Source: Oscillospiraceae bacterium (GTDB taxonomy: Bacteria; Bacillota_A; Clostridia; Oscillospirales; CAG-272). Taken from it: a stretch of DNA of 18,806 nucleotides. Shown here one piece after another: positions 1 to 6,598 of the stretch. The first letter of the stretch is position 1. Each line of letters starts with the position of its first letter. A program made the translations under genes and the position numbers. Below the pieces are notes generated by a model. The model ran no database searches. It was not told the origin of the DNA and worked only from the letters and a program-made list of their open reading frames with translations. The stretch is from NCBI GenBank assembly GCA_015064665.1, contig SVRU01000054.1, forward strand, positions 1 to 18,806, read 5' to 3'.

Positions 1-61
1 CCATCTTATCGCTTACTACTTTTCCAACTCTTACTTTTCTAAGCTCACGAGTTTCAGTCAT
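1..61 (-). CDS. rpsQ: 30S ribosomal protein S17, N-terminal part only
   Basis: The first 20 codons of S17 are visible and the rest lies left of the window. The reading MTETRELRKVRVGKVVSDKM matches the conserved start of S17, a primary 16S rRNA-binding protein of the small subunit. An in-frame ATG lies two codons upstream (67-65), but the GGGAGG Shine-Dalgarno at 75-70 is only 2 nt from it and 8 nt from the ATG at 61, so the latter is chosen. The gene follows rpmC by 15 nt in the usual S10-operon order. Confidence 0.9.
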   Translation of the reverse strand, partial: MTETRELRKVRVGKVVSDKM

Positions 62-76
62 TTTCATTTCCTCCCA

Positions 77-265
77 TTATGCATTCTTCTCGCGAAGAAC
101 AGTCATCACGCGAGCAATGTCATGCTTAACTTCTGTGATTTTGTGAGGTCTGTCAAGCTGATTGATTGCAAGCTGGAAACGAAGATTGAAGAGTTCCTCT
201 TTGAGCTCGCCGAGCTTAGAATTGAGCTGCTCGACAGTCATTTCTCTAAGTTCTTTTGCATTCAT
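77..265 (-). CDS. rpmC: 50S ribosomal protein L29
   Basis: A 62-residue protein with the typical all-helical L29 make-up. It begins MNAKELREMT and has the conserved segment EELFNLRFQLAINQL followed by the basic helix that ends in R(V)MTVLREKNA. L29 binds 23S rRNA beside L23 near the polypeptide exit tunnel, where nascent-chain factors dock. An AGGAGG Shine-Dalgarno at 280-275, inside the last codons of rplP, sits 9 nt from the ATG. Length is normal for the family and nothing is unusual. Confidence 0.97.
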   Translation of the reverse strand: MNAKELREMTVEQLNSKLGELKEELFNLRFQLAINQLDRPHKITEVKHDIARVMTVLREKNA

Positions 266-269
266 TTGC

Positions 270-701
270 TTAAGCCTCCTCTGCTGTTGCTACGTCTTCC
301 TTCTTAACAAACTTGCACTTAATGGGAAGTTTGTGAGACGCAAGACGCATAGCTTCTCTTGCCTGCTCCTCGGTAATACCGTCCATCTCGAACATGATGC
401 GTCCGGGCTTAACAACGGCTACCCAGTATTCAGGTGAACCCTTACCGGAACCCATTCGAGTTTCAGCAGGCTTCTCTGTGATAGGTTTATCGGGGAATAT
501 TTTGATCCAAACCTTACCGCCACGCTTTACGTATCTTGTCATTGCGATACGGGCAGCTTCTATCTGGTTTGAGGTGATCCAAGCGGGCTCAGTTGCCATA
601 AGGCCGAAGCTACCGTTGGATACTGTGTTACCGCGAAGGGCTTTACCTTTAAGACGGCCGCGCTGAACGCGTCTGTGCTTAACTCTCTTAGGCATTAACA
701 T
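270..701 (-). CDS. rplP: 50S ribosomal protein L16
   Basis: A 143-residue L16, next to the peptidyl-transferase centre and the A-site tRNA. The start [15 protein letters not shown], the block [23 protein letters not shown], the signature [18 protein letters not shown] and the C-terminal [13 protein letters not shown] are all present. Two starts are possible, at 701 and 695. The AGGAGGG Shine-Dalgarno is 9 nt from the ATG at 701, and MLxPKR is the usual Firmicutes L16 start, so 701 is used. That ATG overlaps the TAA of rpsC (TAATG), which suggests translational coupling. Confidence 0.97.
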   Translation of the reverse strand: MLMPKRVKHRRVQRGRLKGKALRGNTVSNGSFGLMATEPAWITSNQIEAARIAMTRYVKRGGKVWIKIFPDKPITEKPAETRMGSGKGSPEYWVAVVKPGRIMFEMDGITEEQAREAMRLASHKLPIKCKFVKKEDVATAEEA

Positions 702-1462
702 TATTTTCTGCCCTCCTCTGCATTCTTTTTAAAGGAACGACCGTCACGGCGACCGTCTTTGTTGTTAGGACGGCGGTTGTCGTTTCTTCTCTGGCGTCTG
801 TCAGGACGATCGGATCTCTGAGAAACACCGTTCTCTGCAAGAACCTCTCCCTTATAAATCCAAACCTTTACGCCAATCTTACCGTAGGTGGTATTAGCCT
901 CCCAGAAACCGTAGTCAATATCTGCTCTGAGTGTCTGGAGCGGAATAGTACCCTCATGGTAATGCTCGGTGCGTGCGATTTCCGCGCCGCCAAGACGGCC
1001 GGAGCAAGCAACCTTAATACCCTTAACGCCGAGCCTCATGGTTCTGCCGATAGCAAGCTTCATTGCGCGGCGGAAGGAAACTCTCTTCTCAAGCTGTGCG
1101 GAGATGGACTCTGCAACAAGCTGAGCGTTGATGTCGGGGTTTTTGATTTCGATTACGTTTACTACTACGGGGCGGCCAACCATTGCCTCAAGCTCTGCTC
1201 TGAGCTTTTCGATTTCTGCGCCGTGGAAGCCGATTACAAGACCGGGCTTCGCACACTGAATGAATACTCTTACGCGAGCTGCGTCGCGCTCGATTTCAAT
1301 TCTGGGAACGCCTGCGCCCTGGAGTTTCGTTTTTACGTATTCTCTGATCTTGTGGTCAGATACGAGTGTGTCGCCGAAGTCCTTGTCTCCAACGAACCAT
1401 CTGGAATCCCAGTTCTTAATAACGCCCACACGAAGACCGTGGGGATTTACCTTCTGTCCCAT
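701..1462 (-). CDS. rpsC: 30S ribosomal protein S3 with a long basic C-terminal tail
   Basis: S3 lines the mRNA entry channel of the 30S subunit. The N-terminal [20 protein letters not shown], the KH-domain region (about residues 40-110, with [15 protein letters not shown]) and the C-terminal domain signature [18 protein letters not shown] are all present. At 253 residues it is longer than the roughly 218 of Bacillus S3. The excess is a tail from about residue 209 to the end, rich in Arg, Asp, Asn and Lys, and probably disordered and RNA-binding. The gene starts 2 nt after the rplV stop codon. Confidence 0.97.
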   Translation of the reverse strand: MGQKVNPHGLRVGVIKNWDSRWFVGDKDFGDTLVSDHKIREYVKTKLQGAGVPRIEIERDAARVRVFIQCAKPGLVIGFHGAEIEKLRAELEAMVGRPVVVNVIEIKNPDINAQLVAESISAQLEKRVSFRRAMKLAIGRTMRLGVKGIKVACSGRLGGAEIARTEHYHEGTIPLQTLRADIDYGFWEANTTYGKIGVKVWIYKGEVLAENGVSQRSDRPDRRQRRNDNRRPNNKDGRRDGRSFKKNAEEGRK

Positions 1463-1464
1463 CG

Positions 1465-1806
1465 TTAGCCTACCTCCTTCTCTTTTACTACAAGTGTTAC
1501 GTGGCTGGTTCTCTTGAGAATCTGGAACGCTCTGCCCTGTGCTCTGGGCTGAACCCTCTTAAGAGTGGGTCCGGGGCATACGAAGCATTCAGAAACATAG
1601 AGGTTTCCAGCGTCCATGTTGAAATTGTGTTCTGCATTTGCTACCGCGCTCTTCAAAAGCTTGATAAGAGATTCGCAAGCTATCTTGTTTGTGTTCTTAA
1701 GGATAGCCATAGCTGTATTTGTATCCTTGCCTCTGATAAGGTCAAGTACAATCTTAACTTTGCGCGGAGAAATTCTCACATATTTAAGATGTGCCTTTGC
1801 TTCCAT
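1465..1806 (-). CDS. rplV: 50S ribosomal protein L22
   Basis: A 113-residue L22. The N-terminal globular part ([22 protein letters not shown]) and the long beta-hairpin region ending in [21 protein letters not shown] are both recognisable. The hairpin reaches into the exit tunnel, forms part of its constriction with L4, and is a known site of macrolide-resistance mutations. Length is usual. The 40-nt gap to rpsS upstream carries only the Shine-Dalgarno (GAGGAGGCAA type). Confidence 0.97.
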   Translation of the reverse strand: MEAKAHLKYVRISPRKVKIVLDLIRGKDTNTAMAILKNTNKIACESLIKLLKSAVANAEHNFNMDAGNLYVSECFVCPGPTLKRVQPRAQGRAFQILKRTSHVTLVVKEKEVG

Positions 1807-1846
1807 TATGGAATTGCCTCCTCTCGCTTTTTCGCGATTTTATTTC

Positions 1847-2122
1847 TTAGTTGTTCGATGTTTTTGAGCCCGAATGACCCTTAAAGGTACGGGTAAGTGC
1901 AAATTCTCCGAGCTTATGTCCTACCATATCCTCAGTTACGTATACCGGAACATGCTTTCTTCCGTCATGAACGGCGATAGTATGTCCGACGAACTCAGGG
2001 AATATAGTGGAGGAACGGGACCAGGTTTTAAGCACCTTTTTCTCATTCTTTTCATTCATAGCTACGATACGGTCGAAAAGCTTCTTTTCAACGTAGGGTG
2101 CCTTCTTTAAGCTTCTGCTCAT
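1847..2122 (-). CDS. rpsS: 30S ribosomal protein S19
   Basis: A 91-residue S19 that forms part of the 30S head near the A-site finger contact. It begins [19 protein letters not shown] and contains the diagnostic [39 protein letters not shown]. The end [12 protein letters not shown] is typical. A clear GGAGGAG Shine-Dalgarno lies in the 19-nt gap to rplB. Nothing is unusual. Confidence 0.98.
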   Translation of the reverse strand: MSRSLKKAPYVEKKLFDRIVAMNEKNEKKVLKTWSRSSTIFPEFVGHTIAVHDGRKHVPVYVTEDMVGHKLGEFALTRTFKGHSGSKTSNN

Positions 2123-2141
2123 TCTAATTCTCCTCCTTCAA

Positions 2142-2972
2142 TTACTTAGCGTTTCTGCGCTTAATAATGAATTTGTTGGTTCTTGCCTTCTTGTTTCTCG
2201 TCTTGTAGCCGAGAGCAGGCTTGCCCCAAGGAGTAACAGGTCCGGGACGGCCGACAGGAGATTTACCTTCACCACCACCGTGAGGGTGATCGCAGGGGTT
2301 CATTACAGAACCGCGAACTGTGGGACGGATACCCTTATGACGAGTCTTACCTGCCTTACCAAGCTTAACAGTCTCGTGCTCAATGTTTCCTACCTGACCG
2401 ATTGTAGCCTTACAATCAAGACGAACTATACGAACTTCGCCGGAAGGAAGTCTTACCTGCGCCATGCCGTTTTCCTTAGCCATAAGCTGTGCAAACGCGC
2501 CTGCGGAACGAACGAGCTGTGCGCCCTTACCGGGATAGAGTTCGATATTATGAATTATAGTACCAACGGGAATTGAAGAAATGGGAAGAACGTTACCGGG
2601 CTTGATGTCCGCATCAGCACCCGCCGAAACAACGTCACCGTCGGTGAGTCCTACGGGAGCGATGATGTAGCTCTTCTTGCCTGCTTCATTCTCAAGAAGT
2701 GCGATGTACGCGGTTCTGTTGGGGTCGTACTCGACACCGATAACCTTTGCATTCTCATCAGCAGTTCTCTTGAAATCTATAATTCTGTACTTCTGCTTGT
2801 TTCCGCCGCCGTGATGACGAACGGTGATTTTGCCGTAGCTGTTTCTGCCGGCATTCTTTTTCTTAGTCGTTACGAGGCTCTTCTCGGGAGAAAACTTTGT
2901 TACTTCCGCAAAAGAAGGGCTCGACATATTTCTGCGCGACGGTGTGGTCGGCTTATACTGTTTAACTGCCAT
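2142..2972 (-). CDS. rplB: 50S ribosomal protein L2
   Basis: A full-length 276-residue L2, needed for subunit association and close to the peptidyl-transferase centre. Visible landmarks are the N-terminal [17 protein letters not shown], the RNA-binding segment [18 protein letters not shown] and the highly conserved C-terminal [20 protein letters not shown]. The second of these contains the histidine loop that points towards the active centre. An AGGAGGTAAGAT Shine-Dalgarno precedes the ATG in the 18-nt gap after rplW. Confidence 0.98.
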   Translation of the reverse strand: MAVKQYKPTTPSRRNMSSPSFAEVTKFSPEKSLVTTKKKNAGRNSYGKITVRHHGGGNKQKYRIIDFKRTADENAKVIGVEYDPNRTAYIALLENEAGKKSYIIAPVGLTDGDVVSAGADADIKPGNVLPISSIPVGTIIHNIELYPGKGAQLVRSAGAFAQLMAKENGMAQVRLPSGEVRIVRLDCKATIGQVGNIEHETVKLGKAGKTRHKGIRPTVRGSVMNPCDHPHGGGEGKSPVGRPGPVTPWGKPALGYKTRNKKARTNKFIIKRRNAK

Positions 2973-2990
2973 TATATCTTACCTCCTGCC

Positions 2991-3287
2991 TCAGTTCATG
3001 CTATCGAAGAAAGCGATGGGAGCCGAATCCTCGGAAAGAGTTACAATTGCCTTTTTCCATTCGCCGGTGTAACCGAAATGAACACCGTATCTCTTGGGCT
3101 TCTTCTTCATATTAATAGTATTGACCTTTACAACCTTGGTCTTTTTGAACATTGCTTCAACAGCCTTTGCGATTTCCGCTTTAGTTGCGTCCTTCGCTAC
3201 TTCGAAGCTGTAACGCTTCTCAGAGGTGCTTTCCATGCTCTTTTCGGTGATAAGAGGTCTTACAATGATATCTGCATAAGATTTCAT
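2991..3287 (-). CDS. rplW: 50S ribosomal protein L23
   Basis: A 98-residue L23, the exit-tunnel protein that recruits trigger factor and the signal recognition particle. The N-terminal motif IIVRPLITEKSM and the segment VEAMFKKTKVVKVNTINMKKKPKRYG are typical. The ATG overlaps the rplD TGA by four bases (ATGA), so translation is very likely coupled to L4. Length is normal. Confidence 0.97.
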   Translation of the reverse strand: MKSYADIIVRPLITEKSMESTSEKRYSFEVAKDATKAEIAKAVEAMFKKTKVVKVNTINMKKKPKRYGVHFGYTGEWKKAIVTLSEDSAPIAFFDSMN

Positions 3288-3910
3288 CTTGCATATACCT
3301 CCTCGATTTTAGCTACGGCTTCCTTAGCAACAACGAAGCTGTCGCAGTTAAGAATGTCGTAAACGTTGATTGTATTCCACTGAGTGGTCTTAACACCCTC
3401 AATGTTAGCGCAGCTCTTGATTACACAGTTATCAACAGCAGGAAGAACGATGAGCGACTTCTTTGCTGCTCCGATAGCGTCGAGCATAGCAACCATAGCC
3501 TTGGTCTTGTATTCGTTTGAAGCTATCTCGTCAATAACGATCATCTCGCCGTTTGCAACCTTTGCGGAAAGTGCGGTAAAGAGTGCGTTTCTCTTAATGC
3601 TCTTATTAAGATTGATGCGATAGCTGCGGGGCTTGGGACCGAGAGCGATACCGCCGTGCGTCCACTGAGGAGAACGGGTGCTACCCTGTCTTGCATGACC
3701 GGTACCCTTCTGCTTCCAGGGCTTTCTGCCGCCGCCGGATACTTCCGAACGGGTAAGTGTGGACTGTGTACCCTGTCTTTGATTCATAAGATATGCTCTT
3801 ACTGCGGTGTGGAGGAGTGCTTCTTTAACTTCTTTGCCGAATACCTTCTCGGAGAGGGTGATTTCGCCAACTTCCTTGCCCGCCATATCTACTACTTTAA
3901 TATTAGGCAT
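3284..3910 (-). CDS. rplD: 50S ribosomal protein L4
   Basis: A 208-residue L4. The extended tunnel loop is recognisable as RSEVSGGGRKPWKQKGTGHARQGSTRSPQWTHGG, followed by the globular part NLNKSIKRNALFTALSAK. In Escherichia coli L4 is also the autogenous repressor of this operon, acting on the S10 leader. Whether that holds here is unknown, since Firmicutes leaders differ. The gene lies 18 nt downstream of rplC with a good Shine-Dalgarno. Confidence 0.97.
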   Translation of the reverse strand: MPNIKVVDMAGKEVGEITLSEKVFGKEVKEALLHTAVRAYLMNQRQGTQSTLTRSEVSGGGRKPWKQKGTGHARQGSTRSPQWTHGGIALGPKPRSYRINLNKSIKRNALFTALSAKVANGEMIVIDEIASNEYKTKAMVAMLDAIGAAKKSLIVLPAVDNCVIKSCANIEGVKTTQWNTINVYDILNCDSFVVAKEAVAKIEEVYAR

Positions 3911-3928
3911 TGTGTATTCCTCCTTCCG

Positions 3929-4558
3929 TTATGCTTTAACCGAGTCGCGAATGAACACGATGCCGCCCTTAGCGCCGGGAACTGCGCCCTTAACAGCAAT
4001 GAGATTCTTGTCCGCGTCGATCTTAACAACACACAAATTCTGTACTGTAACCTGCTCGTTACCGTACTGACCTGCCATCTTCTTATTCTTGAAGATTCTG
4101 GCGGGGTCGATAACACCCATAGAACCGGACTGGCGGTGTACAGGACCAACACCGTGAGTCATTCTCAGCTTGTGAAGGTTCCATCTCTTGATAGCGCCGG
4201 TGTAGCCGCGTCCCTTTGTGATACCTGTGATGTCGACCTTCTCGCCCTGGGCGAAGGTATCGACGGTTACCACGGAGCCTGCTTCATATGCGCTCGTGTC
4301 CTCGAATCTGAATTCCTTGAGGTGCTTCTTGGGGCTTACGCCGGCCTTCTTAAAGTGACCGAGCTCTGCCTTGGTGAGATGCTTTTCTTTAGCATCTTCA
4401 TATGCAAGCTGAACAGCTGCATAACCGTCATTCTCAACGGTTTTCTTCTGTGCTACCACGCAAGGACCTGCTTCAATCAGGGTTACGGGTATCACGTTGC
4501 CTTTTTCGTCGAAGATCTGAGTCATGCCCAGCTTCTTACCGATAATGCCTTTTTTCAT
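3929..4558 (-). CDS. rplC: 50S ribosomal protein L3
   Basis: A 209-residue L3, an early 50S assembly protein whose central extension reaches the peptidyl-transferase centre. It begins MKKGIIGKKLGMTQIFDEKG. The family signature ITKGRGYTGAIKRWNLHKLRMTHG is followed by GPVHRQSGSMG and KKMAGQYG. A GGAGG Shine-Dalgarno lies directly upstream. An unusually long 128-nt hairpin-bearing gap separates it from rpsJ, while the downstream genes are nearly contiguous. Confidence 0.98.
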   Translation of the reverse strand: MKKGIIGKKLGMTQIFDEKGNVIPVTLIEAGPCVVAQKKTVENDGYAAVQLAYEDAKEKHLTKAELGHFKKAGVSPKKHLKEFRFEDTSAYEAGSVVTVDTFAQGEKVDITGITKGRGYTGAIKRWNLHKLRMTHGVGPVHRQSGSMGVIDPARIFKNKKMAGQYGNEQVTVQNLCVVKIDADKNLIAVKGAVPGAKGGIVFIRDSVKA

Positions 4559-4686
4559 TTTTCCTCCATTAGGTTATTGGTTGACCGGTTTGAATTTGCG
4601 CTTTAAGCGTTCCAGCCAACTTGACCACGAGGTCGTGGTGATTTTCGGGATTTGAAGCTCCCGTTTTTTCCGAGATAAAGCTCGGA
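4559..4686 (-). promoter_or_regulatory. Hairpin-rich rpsJ-rplC spacer
   Basis: Three inverted repeats lie in this 128-nt spacer within the operon. They are CTCGGA/TCCGAG directly after the rpsJ stop (4669-4686, 6-nt loop), CGGGA/TCCCG (4646-4663) and a perfect 7-bp stem ACCACGA-GG-TCGTGGT (4624-4639). On the transcribed minus strand the first hairpin is followed by AAAAAA rather than a U run, so it is not an intrinsic terminator. An mRNA-processing site or a control element for L3 translation is possible. This is inferred from the inverted repeats only. Confidence 0.45.
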
Positions 4687-4995
4687 TTACGCCTTGATCT
4701 CGATTTCAACACCTGCAGGAAGCTCGATGCTCATAAGAGCTTCAATAGTCTTCTGCTGGGGGTCGAGAACGTCGATCAGTCTCTTATGCGTACGCATTTC
4801 GAACTGCTCGCGGCTGTCCTTGTACTTGTGAACCGCTCTGAGTATCGTTACGATCTCTTTGTCGGTAGGAAGCGGAATAGGACCGCTTACTTTGCTTCCG
4901 TTTCTCTTAGCAACCTCAACAATCTTCTGCGCTGCGGCGTCGATGATTGTGGAATCGTAGCTCTTGAGTCTCACTCTGATTTTTCCCTGTGCCAT
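4687..4995 (-). CDS. rpsJ: 30S ribosomal protein S10
   Basis: A 102-residue S10 (NusE), a 30S head protein that also pairs with NusB and NusG in transcription antitermination. [36 protein letters not shown] and [17 protein letters not shown] are diagnostic. The reading frame stays open to an ATG at 5079, but that would add 28 unconserved residues. The ATG at 4995 has a perfect AAGGAGGAAA Shine-Dalgarno at 5010-5001 and gives the normal length, so it is used. It is the first gene of the operon, behind a long leader. Confidence 0.98.
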   Translation of the reverse strand: MAQGKIRVRLKSYDSTIIDAAAQKIVEVAKRNGSKVSGPIPLPTDKEIVTILRAVHKYKDSREQFEMRTHKRLIDVLDPQQKTIEALMSIELPAGVEIEIKA

Positions 4996-5250
4996 TTTGT
5001 TTTCCTCCTTTTTAGATCTGTGCTCGATCCGTTTAAGAAGGGCGATAGTTTCACATTGCGCCGGGCGTATCAAATACACCCCAACAAAATCAGTTCAGAT
5101 AGCCATCCGCAGCGGCTAACGGAACCGAAAAAGAACGCAACTTGCCGAAATCGGCATAACTCTTGGTTCGCCCGGTTAAATATCGGACATACTCCACGGA
5201 AATTCCCTGCCTCAATGGGCAGCCACCTCCCGCTTCATCGCATATCAAGC
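4996..5250 (-). promoter_or_regulatory. S10-operon 5' leader RNA
   Basis: About 255 nt separate the predicted transcription start (near 5250) from the rpsJ ATG, and no gene lies in between. Two good stems are visible. One is TGCCG-AAAT-CGGCA, read on the plus strand (5143-5156). The other is TAGCC/GGCTA (5100-5118) with CCG/CGG nested inside. The segment starting GCGGGAGGTGGCTGCCC on the minus strand (5233 downward) looks like a structured, G-rich conserved block. Published comparative work describes an S10 leader motif in Clostridia. I infer membership from position and size only, not from a model match. Confidence 0.55.
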
Positions 5251-5256
5251 CTTTAT

Positions 5257-5285
5257 ATTATACAGTATAGAGCGTCAAAAAGCAA
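5257..5285 (-). promoter_or_regulatory. S10-operon promoter
   Basis: On the minus strand TTGCTT (5285-5280), a 17-nt spacer and TATAAT (5262-5257) form a vegetative promoter with a perfect -10. Just upstream, 5286-5330 is made of A and T tracts of the UP-element kind expected for a strongly expressed ribosomal operon. An overlapping TTGACG (5277-5272) is too close to the -10 to serve as its -35. Confidence 0.6.
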
Positions 5286-5481
5286 TAGTTTTTCGAAAAA
5301 AATACAAAAAATTTTTACGAAATTTTCGGCTTGTTTTTGTCAAAGTTGCACAAACTCGCGACAAATATTTTTGTAAAAAACTTTTTCTTCTGCCTGTTTG
5401 TATATAATTTGTTAACATTTTTGTAGTAGAATAGATTTATACAATTACCATATATAATAAAAATGAAGGATTTTTCGTAAT
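5286..5481. other. AT-rich divergent intergenic region
   Basis: This stretch between the S10 promoter and the plus-strand membrane-protein gene holds no gene. The left part (5286-5330) is A/T-tract DNA upstream of the rpsJ promoter. The right part has two TATAAT boxes in plus orientation (5403-5408 and 5453-5458). Neither has a convincing -35 at 16-18 nt, so the promoter of the 5482 gene is unresolved. An AAGGA Shine-Dalgarno ends 11 nt before the ATG at 5482. Confidence 0.5.
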
Positions 5482-6597
5482 ATGAAGAAAAAATCAGACC
5501 TTTTCGGAATTTATCTTCCGATTTATCTCATAACAGCGCTTGCCTCAGTTGTTTTGCGCACGGTCTCGCTATTTTTGCATTATGATTTCGATACCTATTA
5601 TTTTTCCGAAAAGACGCTTATCGGCATCTCTGACGGAATCTTAATTTGCTCAGCCGTTTTTATGCTGTCTTATATTTTCTTTTCGGCAGAGAATCTTAAA
5701 TTGATTCCAAACTTTACCTCGCCGGCAACCTACGTTCCCACCGGAATCACATCGGTAGCCATCATTTTTATGACATTTTCTCTTTTTTCAAAATCCGCGG
5801 ATACCTTTAACTATATTACGGACCTGAAGAATTACGGCACTCCCTCTGCCCTTTCCCAAATCTCCACGCAAAGAATTCTTCTTATTATGCTTATCGCCAC
5901 CTCGTTTTTTGCTATTCTGAGTACAATACATTTTGTAACGACCGCTCTTATTGAACAGCGCTCAAACGCAAAAAGAGCAAATCTCGGCATTTGCACCGTC
6001 GTTTTTCTCTCTTTATACTCACTCTATCTTTACTTCAGCAACGACCTTCCCATCAACTCGCCAAACAAGGCGCTCGATCAGATGGCGTATCTTTTTTCCG
6101 CCGTATTTTTCCTTTATGAAACGAGATTATCATTCGGACGCGAAAGATGGCGTCATTATATAGCTTTTGGATTTATTGCTTCCGCAATATCGGCATATGC
6201 AGCAATTCCTTCGGTTATTTTATACTTTGCGACGGGAAAGACAACGTCAAACAGCGTATACGAGCTTGCGCTTACTCTTGCGTTGTTTATATTCATAACC
6301 TCAAGACTCTTTCTGACGAGCAATCTTATAGAAAACAAGGAATCCAAGACCGCCCTCGCTATCATTTCGGCATCGGAGCTCAGAGACAGAGAGATAAATC
6401 CGATTCCCGAAAAACCCGAGATTATAGATATTGAAGGCGAATCGCTTCTGCCCGTGGATGAAACCGACGGAAATCAGCTGACGATAGCCGATATCGGAGA
6501 ATCCTTCGAAGCTTTTGATTCGCCAATCAACGAAGAAACCGATACCGAAGAAATGAAAGACGAAACCGAAGAAAACAACGGCACCTCGGAGAACTGA
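5482..6597 (+). CDS. Eight-helix membrane protein of unknown function
   Basis: A 371-residue integral membrane protein that I do not recognise. Hydrophobic segments fall near residues 10-31, 47-67, 86-102, 131-155, 168-186, 200-216, 226-250 and 259-278. A soluble acidic tail follows (about 280-371, with many Glu, Asp, Asn and Thr). The loops show no catalytic motif, transporter signature or conserved cysteines. The gene ends in TGA one base before the polA ATG, so the two are almost certainly co-transcribed and the end of this gene carries the polA Shine-Dalgarno. That linkage gives no clear functional clue. Confidence is high that it is a real gene and low for any role. Confidence 0.8.
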   Translation: MKKKSDLFGIYLPIYLITALASVVLRTVSLFLHYDFDTYYFSEKTLIGISDGILICSAVFMLSYIFFSAENLKLIPNFTSPATYVPTGITSVAIIFMTFSLFSKSADTFNYITDLKNYGTPSALSQISTQRILLIMLIATSFFAILSTIHFVTTALIEQRSNAKRANLGICTVVFLSLYSLYLYFSNDLPINSPNKALDQMAYLFSAVFFLYETRLSFGRERWRHYIAFGFIASAISAYAAIPSVILYFATGKTTSNSVYELALTLALFIFITSRLFLTSNLIENKESKTALAIISASELRDREINPIPEKPEIIDIEGESLLPVDETDGNQLTIADIGESFEAFDSPINEETDTEEMKDETEENNGTSEN

Positions 6598-6598
6598 A

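Noticed and set aside
956..1468. Long plus-strand open frames opposite rpsC and other ribosomal genes (also 3656-4606)
   Set aside because: They lie antisense to highly conserved ribosomal genes, have no ribosome-binding sites and show no recognisable domains.
4669..4686. Hairpin after rpsJ as an intrinsic terminator
   Set aside because: On the transcribed strand the stem is followed by A residues, not T residues.
4996..5079. Upstream ATG at 5079 that would extend S10 by 28 residues
   Set aside because: The extension is not conserved in S10, and the ATG at 4995 has a perfect Shine-Dalgarno. The extra codons lie in the leader.
5403..5458. Promoter for the 5482 gene at one of two TATAAT boxes
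   Set aside because: Neither box has an acceptable -35 at 16-18 nt, so no specific promoter is called.
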